Assembly (NCBI GenBank): GCA_004298045.1
Contig: SCRM01000020.1
Coordinates: 62,001 to 126,000 of the forward strand
Direction: 5' to 3'
DNA from: Rhodanobacter sp.
Lineage (GTDB): Bacteria; Pseudomonadota; Gammaproteobacteria; Xanthomonadales; Rhodanobacteraceae
Length of the DNA stretch: 64,000 nucleotides
The stretch's first letter is position 1; every line of letters begins with the position of its first letter. Below are positions 1 through 8,999 of this stretch, one piece after another. The notes beneath the pieces are model-generated. The model did not search any database. It had not been told where the DNA came from and saw only the letters and a list, made by a program, of their open reading frames with translations. Position numbers and translations under genes: made by a program.

Positions 1-2
1 TG

Positions 3-335
3 TCGCCGCAGGTGGTGATTGCCGAGGGCATGCGCGTGAAGCGCCCCGGCGAGGCGATGCTCGGCGCACCGGTGGAGCTGGTGGCGCACCACCATGCCGG
101 CAGCGAGATGACGCCGTACGAACGCCTGCTGGGTGACGCGCTGCGCGGCGACAACGCGTTGTTCACCAGCGACGAATGTGTCGAGGCCGCCTGGCGCGTG
201 GTCGACCAGGTGCTTGGCCAGGAAGACCTCGTGCACTTCTACGAGCCAGGCAGTTGGGGCCCGCCGGAAGCCGCGGTACTGGCTGGCGCCGAAGGCTGGC
301 ACGACCCGCAGCCCGCGCTCGCCGCGCCCGGCTGA
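3..335 (+). CDS. zwf: Glucose-6-phosphate 1-dehydrogenase, C-terminal part (cut by window start)
   Basis: This is the last 110 codons of glucose-6-phosphate dehydrogenase, the NADP-dependent enzyme that makes 6-phosphogluconolactone from glucose 6-phosphate. The frame is open to the left edge, so the real start lies outside. What is visible is the family's usual tail: a segment ending in PYERLLGDALRGD, a stretch with WRVVDQVL, then HFYEPGSWGP close to the terminus, all typical of bacterial Zwf. It is followed by tal, pgi and pgm on the same strand, which fits a pentose-phosphate/hexose-phosphate cluster. The catalytic and Rossmann parts cannot be inspected here. Confidence 0.9.
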   Translation, partial: SPQVVIAEGMRVKRPGEAMLGAPVELVAHHHAGSEMTPYERLLGDALRGDNALFTSDECVEAAWRVVDQVLGQEDLVHFYEPGSWGPPEAAVLAGAEGWHDPQPALAAPG

Positions 336-428
336 ACGCTTGCGCTGCGGCAACCGCGGCTGCCCGTCGCCAGCGTAAGCTCGACGATGCCCCCACGCCA
401 TCCCCTTTTGTTTTGGAGACCCATCAGC

Positions 429-1532
429 ATGAAAGCGACCCAGCAATTGCACGCAGCCGGCCAGAGCCTGTGGCTGGACAACATCACCCGCACCCTGCTC
501 GACAACGGCACGCTCGCGCGCTACATCCGCGAGCTGTCGGTGACCGGCCTCACCTCCAACCCGAGCATCTTCGAAAAAGCGATGGCGACCGGCGACGCCT
601 ACGACGCGGCGATCCACGCCAAGTCGCTGGTGGGCATGGCTGGCGAGCCGCTGTTCATGGAGTTGGCGCTGGAAGACCTGCGCCGCGCCGCCGACCTGTT
701 CAAGCCGGTGTTCGACGCGACCCATCAGGTGGATGGCTGGGTGTCGATGGAAGTCTCGCCGCTGCTGGCGGCGGACACCCAGGGCACGATTGCCGCTGCC
801 GAGGCGATCCACGCGCAGGCGCAGCGGCCGAACCTGTTCGTCAAGATTCCGGGCACCCCGGAAGGTGTGCCGGCGATCGAGGAAGCGATCTTCCGTGGCA
901 TCCCCGTCAACGTGACGCTGCTGTTTTCGCGCGACCAGTACCAGGCCAGCGCCGAAGCCTATTTGCGCGGCATCGAGCGGCGCCTCGCCGCCGGCAAGGA
1001 TCTGCTGGTGCCGTCGGTCGCCTCGGTGTTCATCAGCCGCTGGGACGTGGCCGCCAACCCGCAGTTGCCGGTCGACCAGCACAACACGCTGGGCATCGCG
1101 GTGGCGCGCAAAACCTACTGCGCCTACCGCGAACTCCGGGCTTCGGCGCGGTTCCAGCGGCTGGCCGCGAAGGGCGCGCGCCCGCAGCGCCTGTTGTGGG
1201 CCTCGACCGGCACCAAGGACCCGAACGCCTCCGACACGCTCTATGTCGAGGCGCTGGGTGCGCCCAACACGATCAACACCATTCCCGAGAAAACCCTGCA
1301 CGCCTATGGCGACCACGGCAAGCCCGGTGCCATGCTGCCAGTGGATGGCGGCGACGCCGAGGCGGTGCTGGCGAAGATCGCCAAGGCCGGCATCGACCGC
1401 GCGGCGCTGGCGACCCAGCTGCAGGTGGACGGCGCTGCCGCGTTCGTCAAGGCGTGGCGACAGATGCTTGATCGCATCGCGACCAAACAGGCCGCGCTGG
1501 ACGCCAAGAGCAAGGGGCCGGTGGCACGATGA
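429..1532 (+). CDS. tal: Transaldolase
   Basis: Transaldolase of the non-oxidative pentose phosphate pathway, transferring a dihydroxyacetone unit from sedoheptulose 7-phosphate to glyceraldehyde 3-phosphate in the cytoplasm. The 367-aa length fits the longer bacterial transaldolase type. The Schiff-base lysine is Lys139 in FVKIPGT, preceded by the SNPSIFEKA block near residue 40 and followed by PVNVTLLFS. The start at 429 is preferred over an upstream in-frame ATG at 387 because GGAGAC lies ten bases before it and the protein then begins at the normal N-terminus. Its stop overlaps the pgi start (ATGA), so the two are probably translationally coupled. It lies 93 bp behind zwf. Confidence 0.95.
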   Translation: MKATQQLHAAGQSLWLDNITRTLLDNGTLARYIRELSVTGLTSNPSIFEKAMATGDAYDAAIHAKSLVGMAGEPLFMELALEDLRRAADLFKPVFDATHQVDGWVSMEVSPLLAADTQGTIAAAEAIHAQAQRPNLFVKIPGTPEGVPAIEEAIFRGIPVNVTLLFSRDQYQASAEAYLRGIERRLAAGKDLLVPSVASVFISRWDVAANPQLPVDQHNTLGIAVARKTYCAYRELRASARFQRLAAKGARPQRLLWASTGTKDPNASDTLYVEALGAPNTINTIPEKTLHAYGDHGKPGAMLPVDGGDAEAVLAKIAKAGIDRAALATQLQVDGAAAFVKAWRQMLDRIATKQAALDAKSKGPVAR

Positions 1533-3181
1533 TCGGCGCCGACCTCACCTTGTTGCCGGAGTGGCAGGCGCTCAAGCGGCATGCCGACCAGCTCGCGCCG
1601 CGCCACTTGCGCGAACTGTTTGCGCAGGATACGGCGCGCGGCGAACGCTTGGCGGCCACGGCCGTCGGCCTGTACTACGACTACGCCAAGCAGCGTGTCA
1701 CCGATGAAACGCTCGGGCTGTTGCGCCAGCTGGCCGAGGCGCGCGGGCTCAAGGCGCGCATTGCCGCGATGTTCCGTGGCGACAAGATCAACCGCACCGA
1801 AAACCGCGCGGTGCTGCACGTGGCGCTGCGCGCGCCGCGCGAGGCGTCGATTCTGGTGGATGGCCACGACGTGGTGCCCGATGTGCACGCGGTGCTCGAC
1901 CGCATGACCGCGTTTGCCGACCAGGTGCGCAGCGGCGCCTGGAAGGGCTACACCGGCGAGCGCATCCGCAACGTGGTGTCGATCGGCATCGGCGGCTCCG
2001 ACCTCGGCCCGGTGATGGCGTATGAAGCGCTGCGCGACTACACCCGGCGCGACATGTGCTTCCGCTTCGTCTCCAACGTGGACGGCGTCGATTTTGCCGA
2101 AGCGGTGCGCGACCTGGATGCCGCGGCCACGCTGTTCATCGTCTGCTCGAAGACCTTCACCACGCTGGAAACCCTGACCAACGCGCACGCCGCGCGCGCC
2201 TGGTGCCTCAAGGCGCTGGGCAACGAAGGCGCCGTCGCACGCCATTTCGCCGCGGTGTCCACCAATGCCGCAGAGGTTGCCAAGTTCGGCATCGACACCG
2301 CCAACATGTTCGGCTTCTGGGATTGGGTGGGCGGCCGTTACTCGATGGATTCGGCGATCGGCCTGTCCACCATGCTGGCCGTGGGTCCGCAGCATTTCCG
2401 CGACATGCTGGCCGGTTTCCACGCGATGGACGAGCACTTCGCCAGCGCACCGTTCACCACCAACCTGCCGGTGCTGATGGGCCTGATCGGGGTGTGGAAC
2501 ACCAATTTCCTCGGCGCCGAGACGGTGGCCGTGCTGCCTTACGAGCAATACCTCAAGCGGTTCCCGGCGTACCTGCAACAGCTCACGATGGAGTCCAACG
2601 GCAAGCACGTCACGCTCGACGGCGCCCGCGTGGATTACGCCACCGGCCCGATCTACTGGGGCGAGCCGGGCACCAACGGCCAGCACTCGTTCTACCAGCT
2701 GATCCACCAGGGCACGCGGCTGGTGCCGTGCGATTTCATCGGCTTCGGGCAAACCCTGCAGGCGGTGCCGGCGCGCGGCGGCGGCGACCAGCACGATCTG
2801 CTGATCGCCAACCTGATCGCGCAGGGCGAAGCGCTCGCGTTCGGCAAGACCACCGCGGAGGTCCGCGCCGAAGGCACGGATGCCGCGCTCGCGCCGCACC
2901 GCACGTTCACCGGCAACCGGCCGAGCAGCACCATTCTCGCCGCGCGCCTCACGCCGTTCGCGCTGGGCTCCCTGATCGCCCTCTACGAGCACAGCGTGTT
3001 CGTGCAAGGCGTCATCTGGGGCATCGACTCGTTCGACCAGTGGGGGGTGGAGCTGGGCAAGCAACTGGCGAAAAAAACCATTGCCGAACTCACCGCCCCG
3101 GCAGTGCCCGAGCTGCACCACGACAGCTCCACCAACGCGCTGATCCGTCGCTACCGCGCGCTGCGCGACGGCACGCACTGA
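1529..3181 (+). CDS. pgi: Glucose-6-phosphate isomerase
   Basis: Interconverts glucose 6-phosphate and fructose 6-phosphate, linking glycolysis, gluconeogenesis and the pentose phosphate route. At 550 aa it is the full-length proteobacterial form. Visible motifs are the sugar-phosphate (SIS) loop GIGGSDLGP near residue 152, the first PGI signature VGGRYS near 266, the ESNGKHV segment with the catalytic glutamate near 354, a histidine in [13 protein letters not shown] near 383, and the second signature [18 protein letters not shown] near 494. The ATG sits inside the end of tal (ATGA overlap). A strong hairpin follows 22 bases after the stop, so the zwf-tal-pgi message probably ends there. Confidence 0.97.
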   Translation: MIGADLTLLPEWQALKRHADQLAPRHLRELFAQDTARGERLAATAVGLYYDYAKQRVTDETLGLLRQLAEARGLKARIAAMFRGDKINRTENRAVLHVALRAPREASILVDGHDVVPDVHAVLDRMTAFADQVRSGAWKGYTGERIRNVVSIGIGGSDLGPVMAYEALRDYTRRDMCFRFVSNVDGVDFAEAVRDLDAAATLFIVCSKTFTTLETLTNAHAARAWCLKALGNEGAVARHFAAVSTNAAEVAKFGIDTANMFGFWDWVGGRYSMDSAIGLSTMLAVGPQHFRDMLAGFHAMDEHFASAPFTTNLPVLMGLIGVWNTNFLGAETVAVLPYEQYLKRFPAYLQQLTMESNGKHVTLDGARVDYATGPIYWGEPGTNGQHSFYQLIHQGTRLVPCDFIGFGQTLQAVPARGGGDQHDLLIANLIAQGEALAFGKTTAEVRAEGTDAALAPHRTFTGNRPSSTILAARLTPFALGSLIALYEHSVFVQGVIWGIDSFDQWGVELGKQLAKKTIAELTAPAVPELHHDSSTNALIRRYRALRDGTH

Positions 3182-3203
3182 AGGAAGCGCCCTGCTTGCG
3201 TGA

Positions 3204-3231
3204 GAGCATGCCCGCTGGCGCGGGCATGCTC
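3204..3231. terminator. Perfect 12-bp hairpin after pgi
   Basis: GAGCATGCCCGC and GCGGGCATGCTC form a perfect 12-bp stem around the loop TGGC. It starts 22 bases after the pgi stop. No T-run follows, so it is either a Rho-type or processing structure or a weak intrinsic terminator. It separates pgi from pgm, which has its own ribosome binding site 140 bases further on. Confidence 0.55.
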
Positions 3232-3374
3232 GATGTTGCGACCTTGCCCACGGATAGCGCCTCGCCGCAGGCCGCTTTTCCGAATCTCGAATCTCCCATC
3301 CCTACTCCCGGCCCCACCAACCGCGCGATCATGGCGACCTGCACCCTCCCCATCGTTATCCCAGGAGTCGCTCC

Positions 3375-5027
3375 ATGAGTCAGGAGATCAGCCCGCTGGC
3401 CGGCAAACCGGCGCCGGCTTCGATCCTTGTCGACCTCGACAAGCTGCTTGCCGCCTATGCCGAGCTGCGACCCGACCCCGGCGTGGCGGCGCAGCGCGTG
3501 GCGTTCGGCACCTCGGGCCACCGCGGCTCCTCGCTGGCGCACAGCTTTAATGCGTGGCACATCCTCGCTATCAGCCAGGCGATCTGCGACTACCGCCGGC
3601 GCGAGGGCATCGACGGGCCGCTGTTCATCGGCGCGGATACCCACGCGCTGTCGCAGCCGGCGCTGGAGACCGCGCTCGAAGTGCTGGTGGCGAACGGGGT
3701 GGAAACCCTGATTTCCGCCGACGGCGAGTTCACTCCGACGCCGGCGGTGTCGCATGCCATCCTGGTCTACAACCAGGGCCGCAGCGCGGGCCTGGCCGAC
3801 GGCATCGTCATCACCCCCTCGCACAACCCGCCGGACAACGGCGGCTTCAAGTACAACCCGCCGAACGGCGGCCCGGCCGATACCAGCATCACCCAGTGGG
3901 TGCAGGATCGCGCCAACGCGCTGCTGGAAGGCGGCCTGAAGGAAGTGCGCCGCGTGGCGTATGCGCAGGCGCGCAAATCGCCGCTGGTGCATGCGCACGA
4001 TTTTCTCGGCAGCTACGTCGGCGACCTCGCCAACATCGTGGATTTCGACGTGATCCGCGCCGCCGGGCTGCGCCTTGGCGTCGATCCGCTGGGCGGTGCC
4101 GGGGTGCATTACTGGGGTGCGATCGCCGAGCGCTACCAGCTGCCGCTGGAGGTGGTGAGCGAGGTGGTCGACCCCCAATTTGCATTCATGAGCGTGGACT
4201 GGGACGGCAAGATCCGCATGGATCCTTCCTCGCGCTACGCGATGGCGCGCCTGATCGGGCTCAAGGACAAGTACGACGTCGCCTTCGCCGCCGACACCGA
4301 CCACGACCGCCACGGCATCGTCGCGCGCTCGGTCGGCCTGCTGCCCGCCAACCATTACCTCACCGTGCTGGTGGAGTACCTGTTCCGCCACCGCCCGCGC
4401 TGGGGCGGGGCTGCGGCGGTGGGCAAGACCGTGGTCAGCACCGCGTTGATCGACCGCGTGGCCAAACGCCTCGGCCGCCCGCTGTACGAGGTGCCGGTCG
4501 GTTTCAAGTGGTTCGCGCCGGGCCTGTACGCCGGCTCGCTCGGTTTCGGCTGCGAGGAAAGTGCCGGCGCCTCCACCCTGCGCTTCGATGGCGGCGCGTG
4601 GTCCACCGACAAGGACGGCCTGGTGCCCGGCCTGCTCGCGGCGGAAATGACCGCGCGCGAAGGGCGCGATCCGGGCGAGCTCTACGCGCGCATCGCCGCC
4701 GAGCTGGGCACGCCGTACAGCAGCCGCGTCGATGCTGCCGCCACGTCGGCGCAAAAGGCCAAGCTCAAGGCGCTGTCGCCGGCGCAAATCACCGCCAAGG
4801 AGCTCGCCGGCGAGCCGATCGTGCAGGTGCTCGACAAGGCCCCCGCCAATGGCGCGGCGATCGGCGGCATCAAGGTCGTCACCGCCAACGGCTGGTTCGC
4901 GGCGCGGCCCTCCGGCACCGAGTCGATCTACAAGATCTACGCCGAAAGCTTCCAGGACGAAGCCCACCTCCAGCGCCTGCTGGAAGAGGCGCAGGGCGTG
5001 GTGGACGGTGCGCTGGCCGGCGCGTGA
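3375..5027 (+). CDS. pgm: Phosphoglucomutase (alpha-D-glucose phosphate-specific)
   Basis: Interconverts glucose 1-phosphate and glucose 6-phosphate, feeding nucleotide-sugar and glycogen/LPS synthesis from the hexose-phosphate pool made by the upstream genes. The 550-aa protein matches the Pgm family of about 546 aa. It shows the N-terminal GTSGHRGSS loop near residue 45, the phosphoserine loop TPSHNPP with Ser149, the metal loop DTDHDRHG starting at Asp307, the sugar-binding GFKWFAPGL stretch followed by CEESAGAS, and a C-terminal phosphate-binding RPSGTES. AGGAG lies about ten bases before the ATG. A 12-bp hairpin follows the stop; the next gene, purD, converges on it. Confidence 0.97.
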   Translation: MSQEISPLAGKPAPASILVDLDKLLAAYAELRPDPGVAAQRVAFGTSGHRGSSLAHSFNAWHILAISQAICDYRRREGIDGPLFIGADTHALSQPALETALEVLVANGVETLISADGEFTPTPAVSHAILVYNQGRSAGLADGIVITPSHNPPDNGGFKYNPPNGGPADTSITQWVQDRANALLEGGLKEVRRVAYAQARKSPLVHAHDFLGSYVGDLANIVDFDVIRAAGLRLGVDPLGGAGVHYWGAIAERYQLPLEVVSEVVDPQFAFMSVDWDGKIRMDPSSRYAMARLIGLKDKYDVAFAADTDHDRHGIVARSVGLLPANHYLTVLVEYLFRHRPRWGGAAAVGKTVVSTALIDRVAKRLGRPLYEVPVGFKWFAPGLYAGSLGFGCEESAGASTLRFDGGAWSTDKDGLVPGLLAAEMTAREGRDPGELYARIAAELGTPYSSRVDAAATSAQKAKLKALSPAQITAKELAGEPIVQVLDKAPANGAAIGGIKVVTANGWFAARPSGTESIYKIYAESFQDEAHLQRLLEEAQGVVDGALAGA

Positions 5028-5039
5028 TTTCGCGTGGCG

Positions 5040-5069
5040 TCGCGTGTCGGGCTGAGCCCCGACACGCGA
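5040..5069. terminator. Perfect 12-bp hairpin between convergent pgm and purD
   Basis: TCGCGTGTCGGG and CCCGACACGCGA are perfect inverted arms around CTGAGC. It lies 13 bases after pgm and 35 bases beyond the purD stop, so it can serve both converging transcripts. The core GTCGGG/CCCGAC recurs in the hairpins at 6876-6896 and 8934-8991. Confidence 0.6.
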
Positions 5070-5103
5070 TTGACGATACCGGTTCAGCGGCTTTCACCCG
5101 GCA

Positions 5104-6384
5104 TCAGCGCCGCAGCGCGCGGTGCGCGATGTCGCGTCGGCAAAAGCCGCCGGCGAAACGGATTTTCGCCGCCGCGGCATAGGCCTTTTCGCGCGCGTCG
5201 GCGATGTCCGCGCCCAGCGCGCACACGGTGAGCACGCGGCCGCCGGCGGTCACCGCGTGGCCATCGGCATCCAGCCGGGTGCCGGCATGGAACACCTTGA
5301 CGTCCGCGCCCAGGTCGGCGTCCAGCCCGTCGATGCGCTTGCCGGACGCGACCTTGCCGGGGTAGCCACCGGAGGCCAGCACCACGCCGATCGCTGGGCG
5401 CGCATCCCATTGCGCGCGGGTGGTGGCGAGCCTGCCGTCCAGCGCGGCCTCGATCAGCTCGACCAGGTCGGTTTTCAGGCGCAACAGGATCGGCTGCGTC
5501 TCCGGGTCGCCCAGGCGCACGTTGAACTCGATCACTTTCGGGTTGCCGGCCGGGTCGATCATCAGCCCGGCGTAGAGGAACCCGATGAACGGCGCGCCTT
5601 CCGCGGCCATGCCGTGCAGGGTCGGCTCGATCACCTCTTTCAGGATGCGCTGCTCCACTTCCGGCGTGACCACCGGCGCCGGCGAATACGCGCCCATGCC
5701 GCCGGTGTTCGGGCCGAGGTCGCCATCGTCGCGGCGCTTGTGATCCTGGCTCGACGCCATCGGCAAGGCGTGCTGGCCGTCGCTCATCACGATGTAGCTG
5801 GCTTCCTCGCCTTCGAGATACTCCTCGATCACCACCCGTGCCGAGGCGTTGCCGAACGCGTGCGCGCCCAGCATGTCGTGCAGCGCCTGCTCGGCGTCGC
5901 CCTGGGTCAGCGCCACCACCACGCCCTTGCCGGCGGCGAGGCCATCGGCCTTGATGACGATCGGCGCGCCGTGCGTGCGCAGGTAGGCCAGCGCCGGTGC
6001 CAGCTCGGTGAACACCGCATAGCGCGCGGTGGGAATGTTGTGGCGGTGCAAAAAGTCTTTGGTGAACGCCTTGGAGCCTTCCAGCTGCGCCGCGACCGCG
6101 CGCGGGCCGTAAATGCGCAGGCCGGCATCGCGAAAGCGATCCACCACGCCAGCCACCAGCGGCACTTCGGGGCCGACCACGGTCAGCGCGACCTTCTCTG
6201 CCTTGGCCAGCGCCAGCAGGCCATCCAGATCGTTGGCCGCGACCTCCGCGTTGCGCACCCCGTGCTCACGCGCCGTGCCGGCATTGCCCGGCGCCACGAT
6301 CACCTCGTCCACCCGCGGCGAGCGCTTGAGTTTCCACGCCAGCGCGTGCTCGCGCGCGCCGTTGCCGATGACGAGGACTTTCAT
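5104..6384 (-). CDS. purD: Phosphoribosylamine-glycine ligase (GAR synthetase)
   Basis: Second step of purine biosynthesis: ATP-dependent joining of glycine to phosphoribosylamine. The 426-aa protein starts MKVLVIGNGAREHAL, the standard N-terminus, so the ATG at 6384 is used although the frame stays open further upstream. It carries the ATP-grasp parts in order: IKADGLAAGKGVVVA near residue 145, EYLEGEEAS, the purD signature region with DDGDLGPNTGGMGAYSP, and the metal-binding FNVRLGDPETQ. It stands alone, converging with pgm and facing away from the small membrane-protein gene at 6624. In many gammaproteobacteria purD follows purH; here purH is not adjacent. Confidence 0.97.
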   Translation of the reverse strand: MKVLVIGNGAREHALAWKLKRSPRVDEVIVAPGNAGTAREHGVRNAEVAANDLDGLLALAKAEKVALTVVGPEVPLVAGVVDRFRDAGLRIYGPRAVAAQLEGSKAFTKDFLHRHNIPTARYAVFTELAPALAYLRTHGAPIVIKADGLAAGKGVVVALTQGDAEQALHDMLGAHAFGNASARVVIEEYLEGEEASYIVMSDGQHALPMASSQDHKRRDDGDLGPNTGGMGAYSPAPVVTPEVEQRILKEVIEPTLHGMAAEGAPFIGFLYAGLMIDPAGNPKVIEFNVRLGDPETQPILLRLKTDLVELIEAALDGRLATTRAQWDARPAIGVVLASGGYPGKVASGKRIDGLDADLGADVKVFHAGTRLDADGHAVTAGGRVLTVCALGADIADAREKAYAAAAKIRFAGGFCRRDIAHRALRR

Positions 6385-6623
6385 GCGGGTGCTCCGTGGG
6401 GCGCTGACAGGCGGGGATGGCCGGCTATTGTAGCGGGCTGGCGCGGATGGCCCGGATGGCGCGCCGGTGCCCCGCCCTTGCGTGGCCGCTGCCGTGGCGC
6501 TGCGACGAGCCGCGGGCACATACTGCGTCGCGCGCCCGCACTCCGGCGGCACCGCGCCGACAAAGTCGGCGCCGCGGCGCGGCGTGGCAACGCAGCTCGT
6601 TCACTTCCGGCAAGGGGAACGTC

Positions 6624-6869
6624 ATGGGTTTCATTGCGTGGATCGTGGTTGGCGCCATCGCGGGTTGGCTGGCCGGCGTGCTGGTCAAGGGCGGCGGGTT
6701 CGGCTTGCTCGCGGATATCGGCGTGGGCATCGTCGGCGCGTTCATCGGCGGCTGGCTGTTCGGCCTGCTCGGCATTCACCTGGGCAATGGCTGGATCGGA
6801 TCGCTGGTCACCGCCGTCATCGGCGCGGTGGTGTTGTTGTTCGTGGTCCGCCTGATCAAGCGCGCCTGA
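6624..6869 (+). CDS. GlsB/YeaQ/YmgE-type small stress membrane protein
   Basis: An 81-aa glycine-rich membrane protein with three predicted transmembrane segments: GFIAWIVVGAIAGWLAGVLV, then a segment around DIGVGIVGAFIGGWLFGLLG, then IGSLVTAVIGAVVLLFVV. This layout is that of the transglycosylase-associated/GlsB-YeaQ family, induced in other bacteria by stress or stationary phase; the molecular role is unknown. The start at 6624 is chosen because the membrane segment begins immediately after it and an AAGGGGA Shine-Dalgarno stands just upstream. It stands alone between divergent purD and a convergent ligase gene, with a GC-rich hairpin after the stop. Confidence 0.85.
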   Translation: MGFIAWIVVGAIAGWLAGVLVKGGGFGLLADIGVGIVGAFIGGWLFGLLGIHLGNGWIGSLVTAVIGAVVLLFVVRLIKRA

Positions 6870-6875
6870 TACGCG

Positions 6876-6896
6876 GGTCGGGCCGGAGGCCCGGCC
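6876..6896. terminator. GC hairpin after the YeaQ-type gene
   Basis: GGTCGGGCC pairs with GGCCCGGCC (one G-U wobble) around GGA. It sits between two convergent genes, the small membrane protein ending at 6869 and the ligase ending at 6905, and belongs to the same GTCGGGC-type palindrome family seen after pgm and tsaC. Confidence 0.45.
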
Positions 6897-6904
6897 GCGC
6901 TGGT

Positions 6905-8275
6905 TCAGCCCAGCAACGCCAAGAGCGCGGCCCGCGGCAGCTTGCCGGTTTCGTTGCGCGGCAGGGCCGCCACCCGGCGCAGCGGGCGCGGCAGGAAAAC
7001 CGGGTCGATCGCATCGCGCAGGGCGGCGAGGATGGCGGCTTCGTCCAGCGTCGGGGCGACCACGAGTGCCGCGACGCGATGCACGCCGGCGGCGTCCGCG
7101 GTGTCCAGTTGCAGCAGTGCGGCGTCGACCACGCCGGGGATGGCAAGCAGGCGGCGGGTGAGGTCGCCGAGCGAGGCGCGCTTGCCGGCGATTTCCAGCA
7201 GATCCGCCTGGCGGCCGCGCAGGCGGAAGCGCTGCGCGGCGGCATCGACTTCCATCAGATCGGCGAGTACCACCGGCGCATCCAGCTGCGGCGCGGTCAC
7301 TTCGGTGCCGTCCGGGCGCGGATGCAGGCGCACGCCGGGATACAGCGCCCAGTCGCTTTCGACCGTGAGCCGGCGGCTGGCAATGGCGCAGGTTTCGGTG
7401 GAGCCGAACACCTCCAGCACGGGCGCAGCAAAGGCTTGTTCGGCCGCGTGCGCGAGGTCGGGCGGCATCGGTGCGGTCGCCGACAACAGCGCGGCCAGCG
7501 GCGGCAGCGGCAGGCCCGCGGCCACCAGCGTGTGCAGATGCACGGGGGTGATGACCAGCACGCGCGGCGCCGGGATCGCGGCGAGCGCGGCAGCGACATC
7601 GGCCGGAAAAAACGGGCGCCCGGCGTGCACCGCCACGTTGCCGAACAGCGGCAGCAGCACGCTCGTCTCGATGCCGTAGACGTGCTGTGGCGGCACCGTG
7701 GCGACCACGTTGAATCGCGTACCGGCGACCCGGTCAAGCATGGCGCGGGTACCGCGGCTGGCGGCATGCAGCGCGCCCCAGCATTTGGCATTGGCGCGCG
7801 GGGTGCCGGTGGAACCCGAGGTGTAGGCCACCAGCGCGAGCTGGTCAGCCGGGATCATGGGTACCTGGGTGGCGTTGGCCGTGTCGGTCAGCGGCGGCAG
7901 GCGGTGGTAGCCGGGAGGCGCCGGCGCGAGGTCGCCTTCGCCCAAGGCGTAGCAGCCGGGGTGCGCCGCCATCACTTCGGCCACCATGTGCGGTGCGCGC
8001 GACGGCGGCAGGAGGTTGACCTGCCCGCGCACGATCAGCGCACAGAACGCCACGAGGAAGGCGTAGCGGTCGGCGCACAGGTTGACCGCCGCGGGTGCGG
8101 CCGGCAGTGTCGCGGCCACCTGTTCGACGTGGGTCAGGAAGGTGCCGGCGCTGACGGCGCGGCCGTGATGCCAGGCCAGCGTGCGCTGCAGGTGGCCCGC
8201 GTGCAGCAGCGGCAGCAGGGCGGCGTCCGCCCGCAACGGGCTGACGGCGCGGATTTCGGGATGTACGACAGACAT
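6905..8275 (-). CDS. AMP-dependent acyl/aryl ligase (ANL superfamily), substrate unknown
   Basis: A 456-aa adenylate-forming enzyme that should activate a carboxylic acid with ATP. Visible are the phosphate-binding AYTSGSTGTPRAN loop near residue 155, FGSTETC near 300 (the A5-type motif), and a C-terminal part with RGRQADLLEIAGKRASLGDL and RNETGKLPRAALL, where the lysine is the usual adenylation lysine. The ATG at 8275 is used because the upstream extension of the frame is arginine-rich antisense-like sequence. It is somewhat shorter than typical 500-550-aa acyl-CoA synthetases. ANL ligases of this size occur in aryl-polyene/xanthomonadin pigment clusters, but no other pigment gene is nearby, so the substrate is open. 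Confidence 0.8.
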   Translation of the reverse strand: MSVVHPEIRAVSPLRADAALLPLLHAGHLQRTLAWHHGRAVSAGTFLTHVEQVAATLPAAPAAVNLCADRYAFLVAFCALIVRGQVNLLPPSRAPHMVAEVMAAHPGCYALGEGDLAPAPPGYHRLPPLTDTANATQVPMIPADQLALVAYTSGSTGTPRANAKCWGALHAASRGTRAMLDRVAGTRFNVVATVPPQHVYGIETSVLLPLFGNVAVHAGRPFFPADVAAALAAIPAPRVLVITPVHLHTLVAAGLPLPPLAALLSATAPMPPDLAHAAEQAFAAPVLEVFGSTETCAIASRRLTVESDWALYPGVRLHPRPDGTEVTAPQLDAPVVLADLMEVDAAAQRFRLRGRQADLLEIAGKRASLGDLTRRLLAIPGVVDAALLQLDTADAAGVHRVAALVVAPTLDEAAILAALRDAIDPVFLPRPLRRVAALPRNETGKLPRAALLALLG

Positions 8276-8331
8276 GACCCGGCGCAGGGTACCTGTTTTC
8301 AGCCGCGGCGGGCGAGCGCTGCGGCACGCCC

Positions 8332-8904
8332 TCACGCGCGTATTACGGTGCCAGTCAGCGCGTCGCGGATGGTGGTGGGACGGTCGAGCCCACCCAATGG
8401 CGCGTCGAGCACGCCGTCGAGCGCATCGCCGAAATACGTGCGCACGGTCTGCGCGCTCATCGCCGGCGCGGCGCCGTGCGGGTTGGCGCTGGTCGACACC
8501 AGTGCGCCACCGTAAGCGCGGCACAGCGCGGCGGCCGGTGCGTGTGCGGTCACCCGCAGCGCAATGCCGGGATGCGCGCCGGCAACCCAGTCCGGCACCG
8601 CGGCGGTGCGCGGGAAGATCCACGTATGCGGGCCGGGCCAGCTCGCCCTGACCTGCGCCAGCACCGCCGTTGGCACCTTGGCAAGGTCGATGTAGCGCTC
8701 GACCTGGGCAAAGTCGGCGGCAATCAGCAGCACGCCCTGGGTGGCCGGGCGCTGCTTGAGCGCGAAGATCTGCTCGAACGCACGCTGGTCGTGGGGGTTG
8801 CAGCCGAGGCCGTAGACGCCTTCGGTGGGGTAGGCGAGCACGTGGCCGTCGCGCAGCAGCGCGGCGGCGGCGGTCAGCGTGTCGAGGGTGAAGGTTTGCA
8901 GCAT
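8332..8904 (-). CDS. tsaC: Threonylcarbamoyl-AMP synthase (Sua5/YciO/YrdC family)
   Basis: Makes threonylcarbamoyl-AMP from threonine, bicarbonate and ATP for the t6A37 modification of ANN-decoding tRNAs. The 190-aa single-domain protein matches the short TsaC/YrdC type without the Sua5 C-terminal domain. It shows AYPTEGVYGLGCNP near residue 25, the basic strip LKQRP, WPGPHTWIFP near 90, and STSANPHGAAP near 140. It lies 95 bp behind topA on the same strand. The dprA...topA-tsaC order is the usual gammaproteobacterial one (smf-smg-topA-like-yrdC in E. coli), which supports the assignment. Confidence 0.93.
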   Translation of the reverse strand: MLQTFTLDTLTAAAALLRDGHVLAYPTEGVYGLGCNPHDQRAFEQIFALKQRPATQGVLLIAADFAQVERYIDLAKVPTAVLAQVRASWPGPHTWIFPRTAAVPDWVAGAHPGIALRVTAHAPAAALCRAYGGALVSTSANPHGAAPAMSAQTVRTYFGDALDGVLDAPLGGLDRPTTIRDALTGTVIRA

Positions 8905-8933
8905 CGGTCAGGGCTCTGCGAGCGCCGGTCTGT

Positions 8934-8991
8934 GGTGGGTCGGGATGCCGCCCGACAAGGAGGTGCGAGTCGGGCCGAAGCCCGACCCACC
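8934..8991. terminator. Nested palindromes between topA and tsaC
   Basis: Outer arms GGTGGGTCGGG (8934-8944) and CCCGACCCACC (8981-8991) enclose a second hairpin, GTCGGGC-CGAA-GCCCGAC (8969-8986). The inner hairpin has a tetraloop and can only form when the outer one is open. The element sits between topA and the downstream tsaC and could reduce read-through. It shares its core with the hairpins at 5040 and 6876. Confidence 0.5.
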
Positions 8992-8999
8992 GGGAAGAT

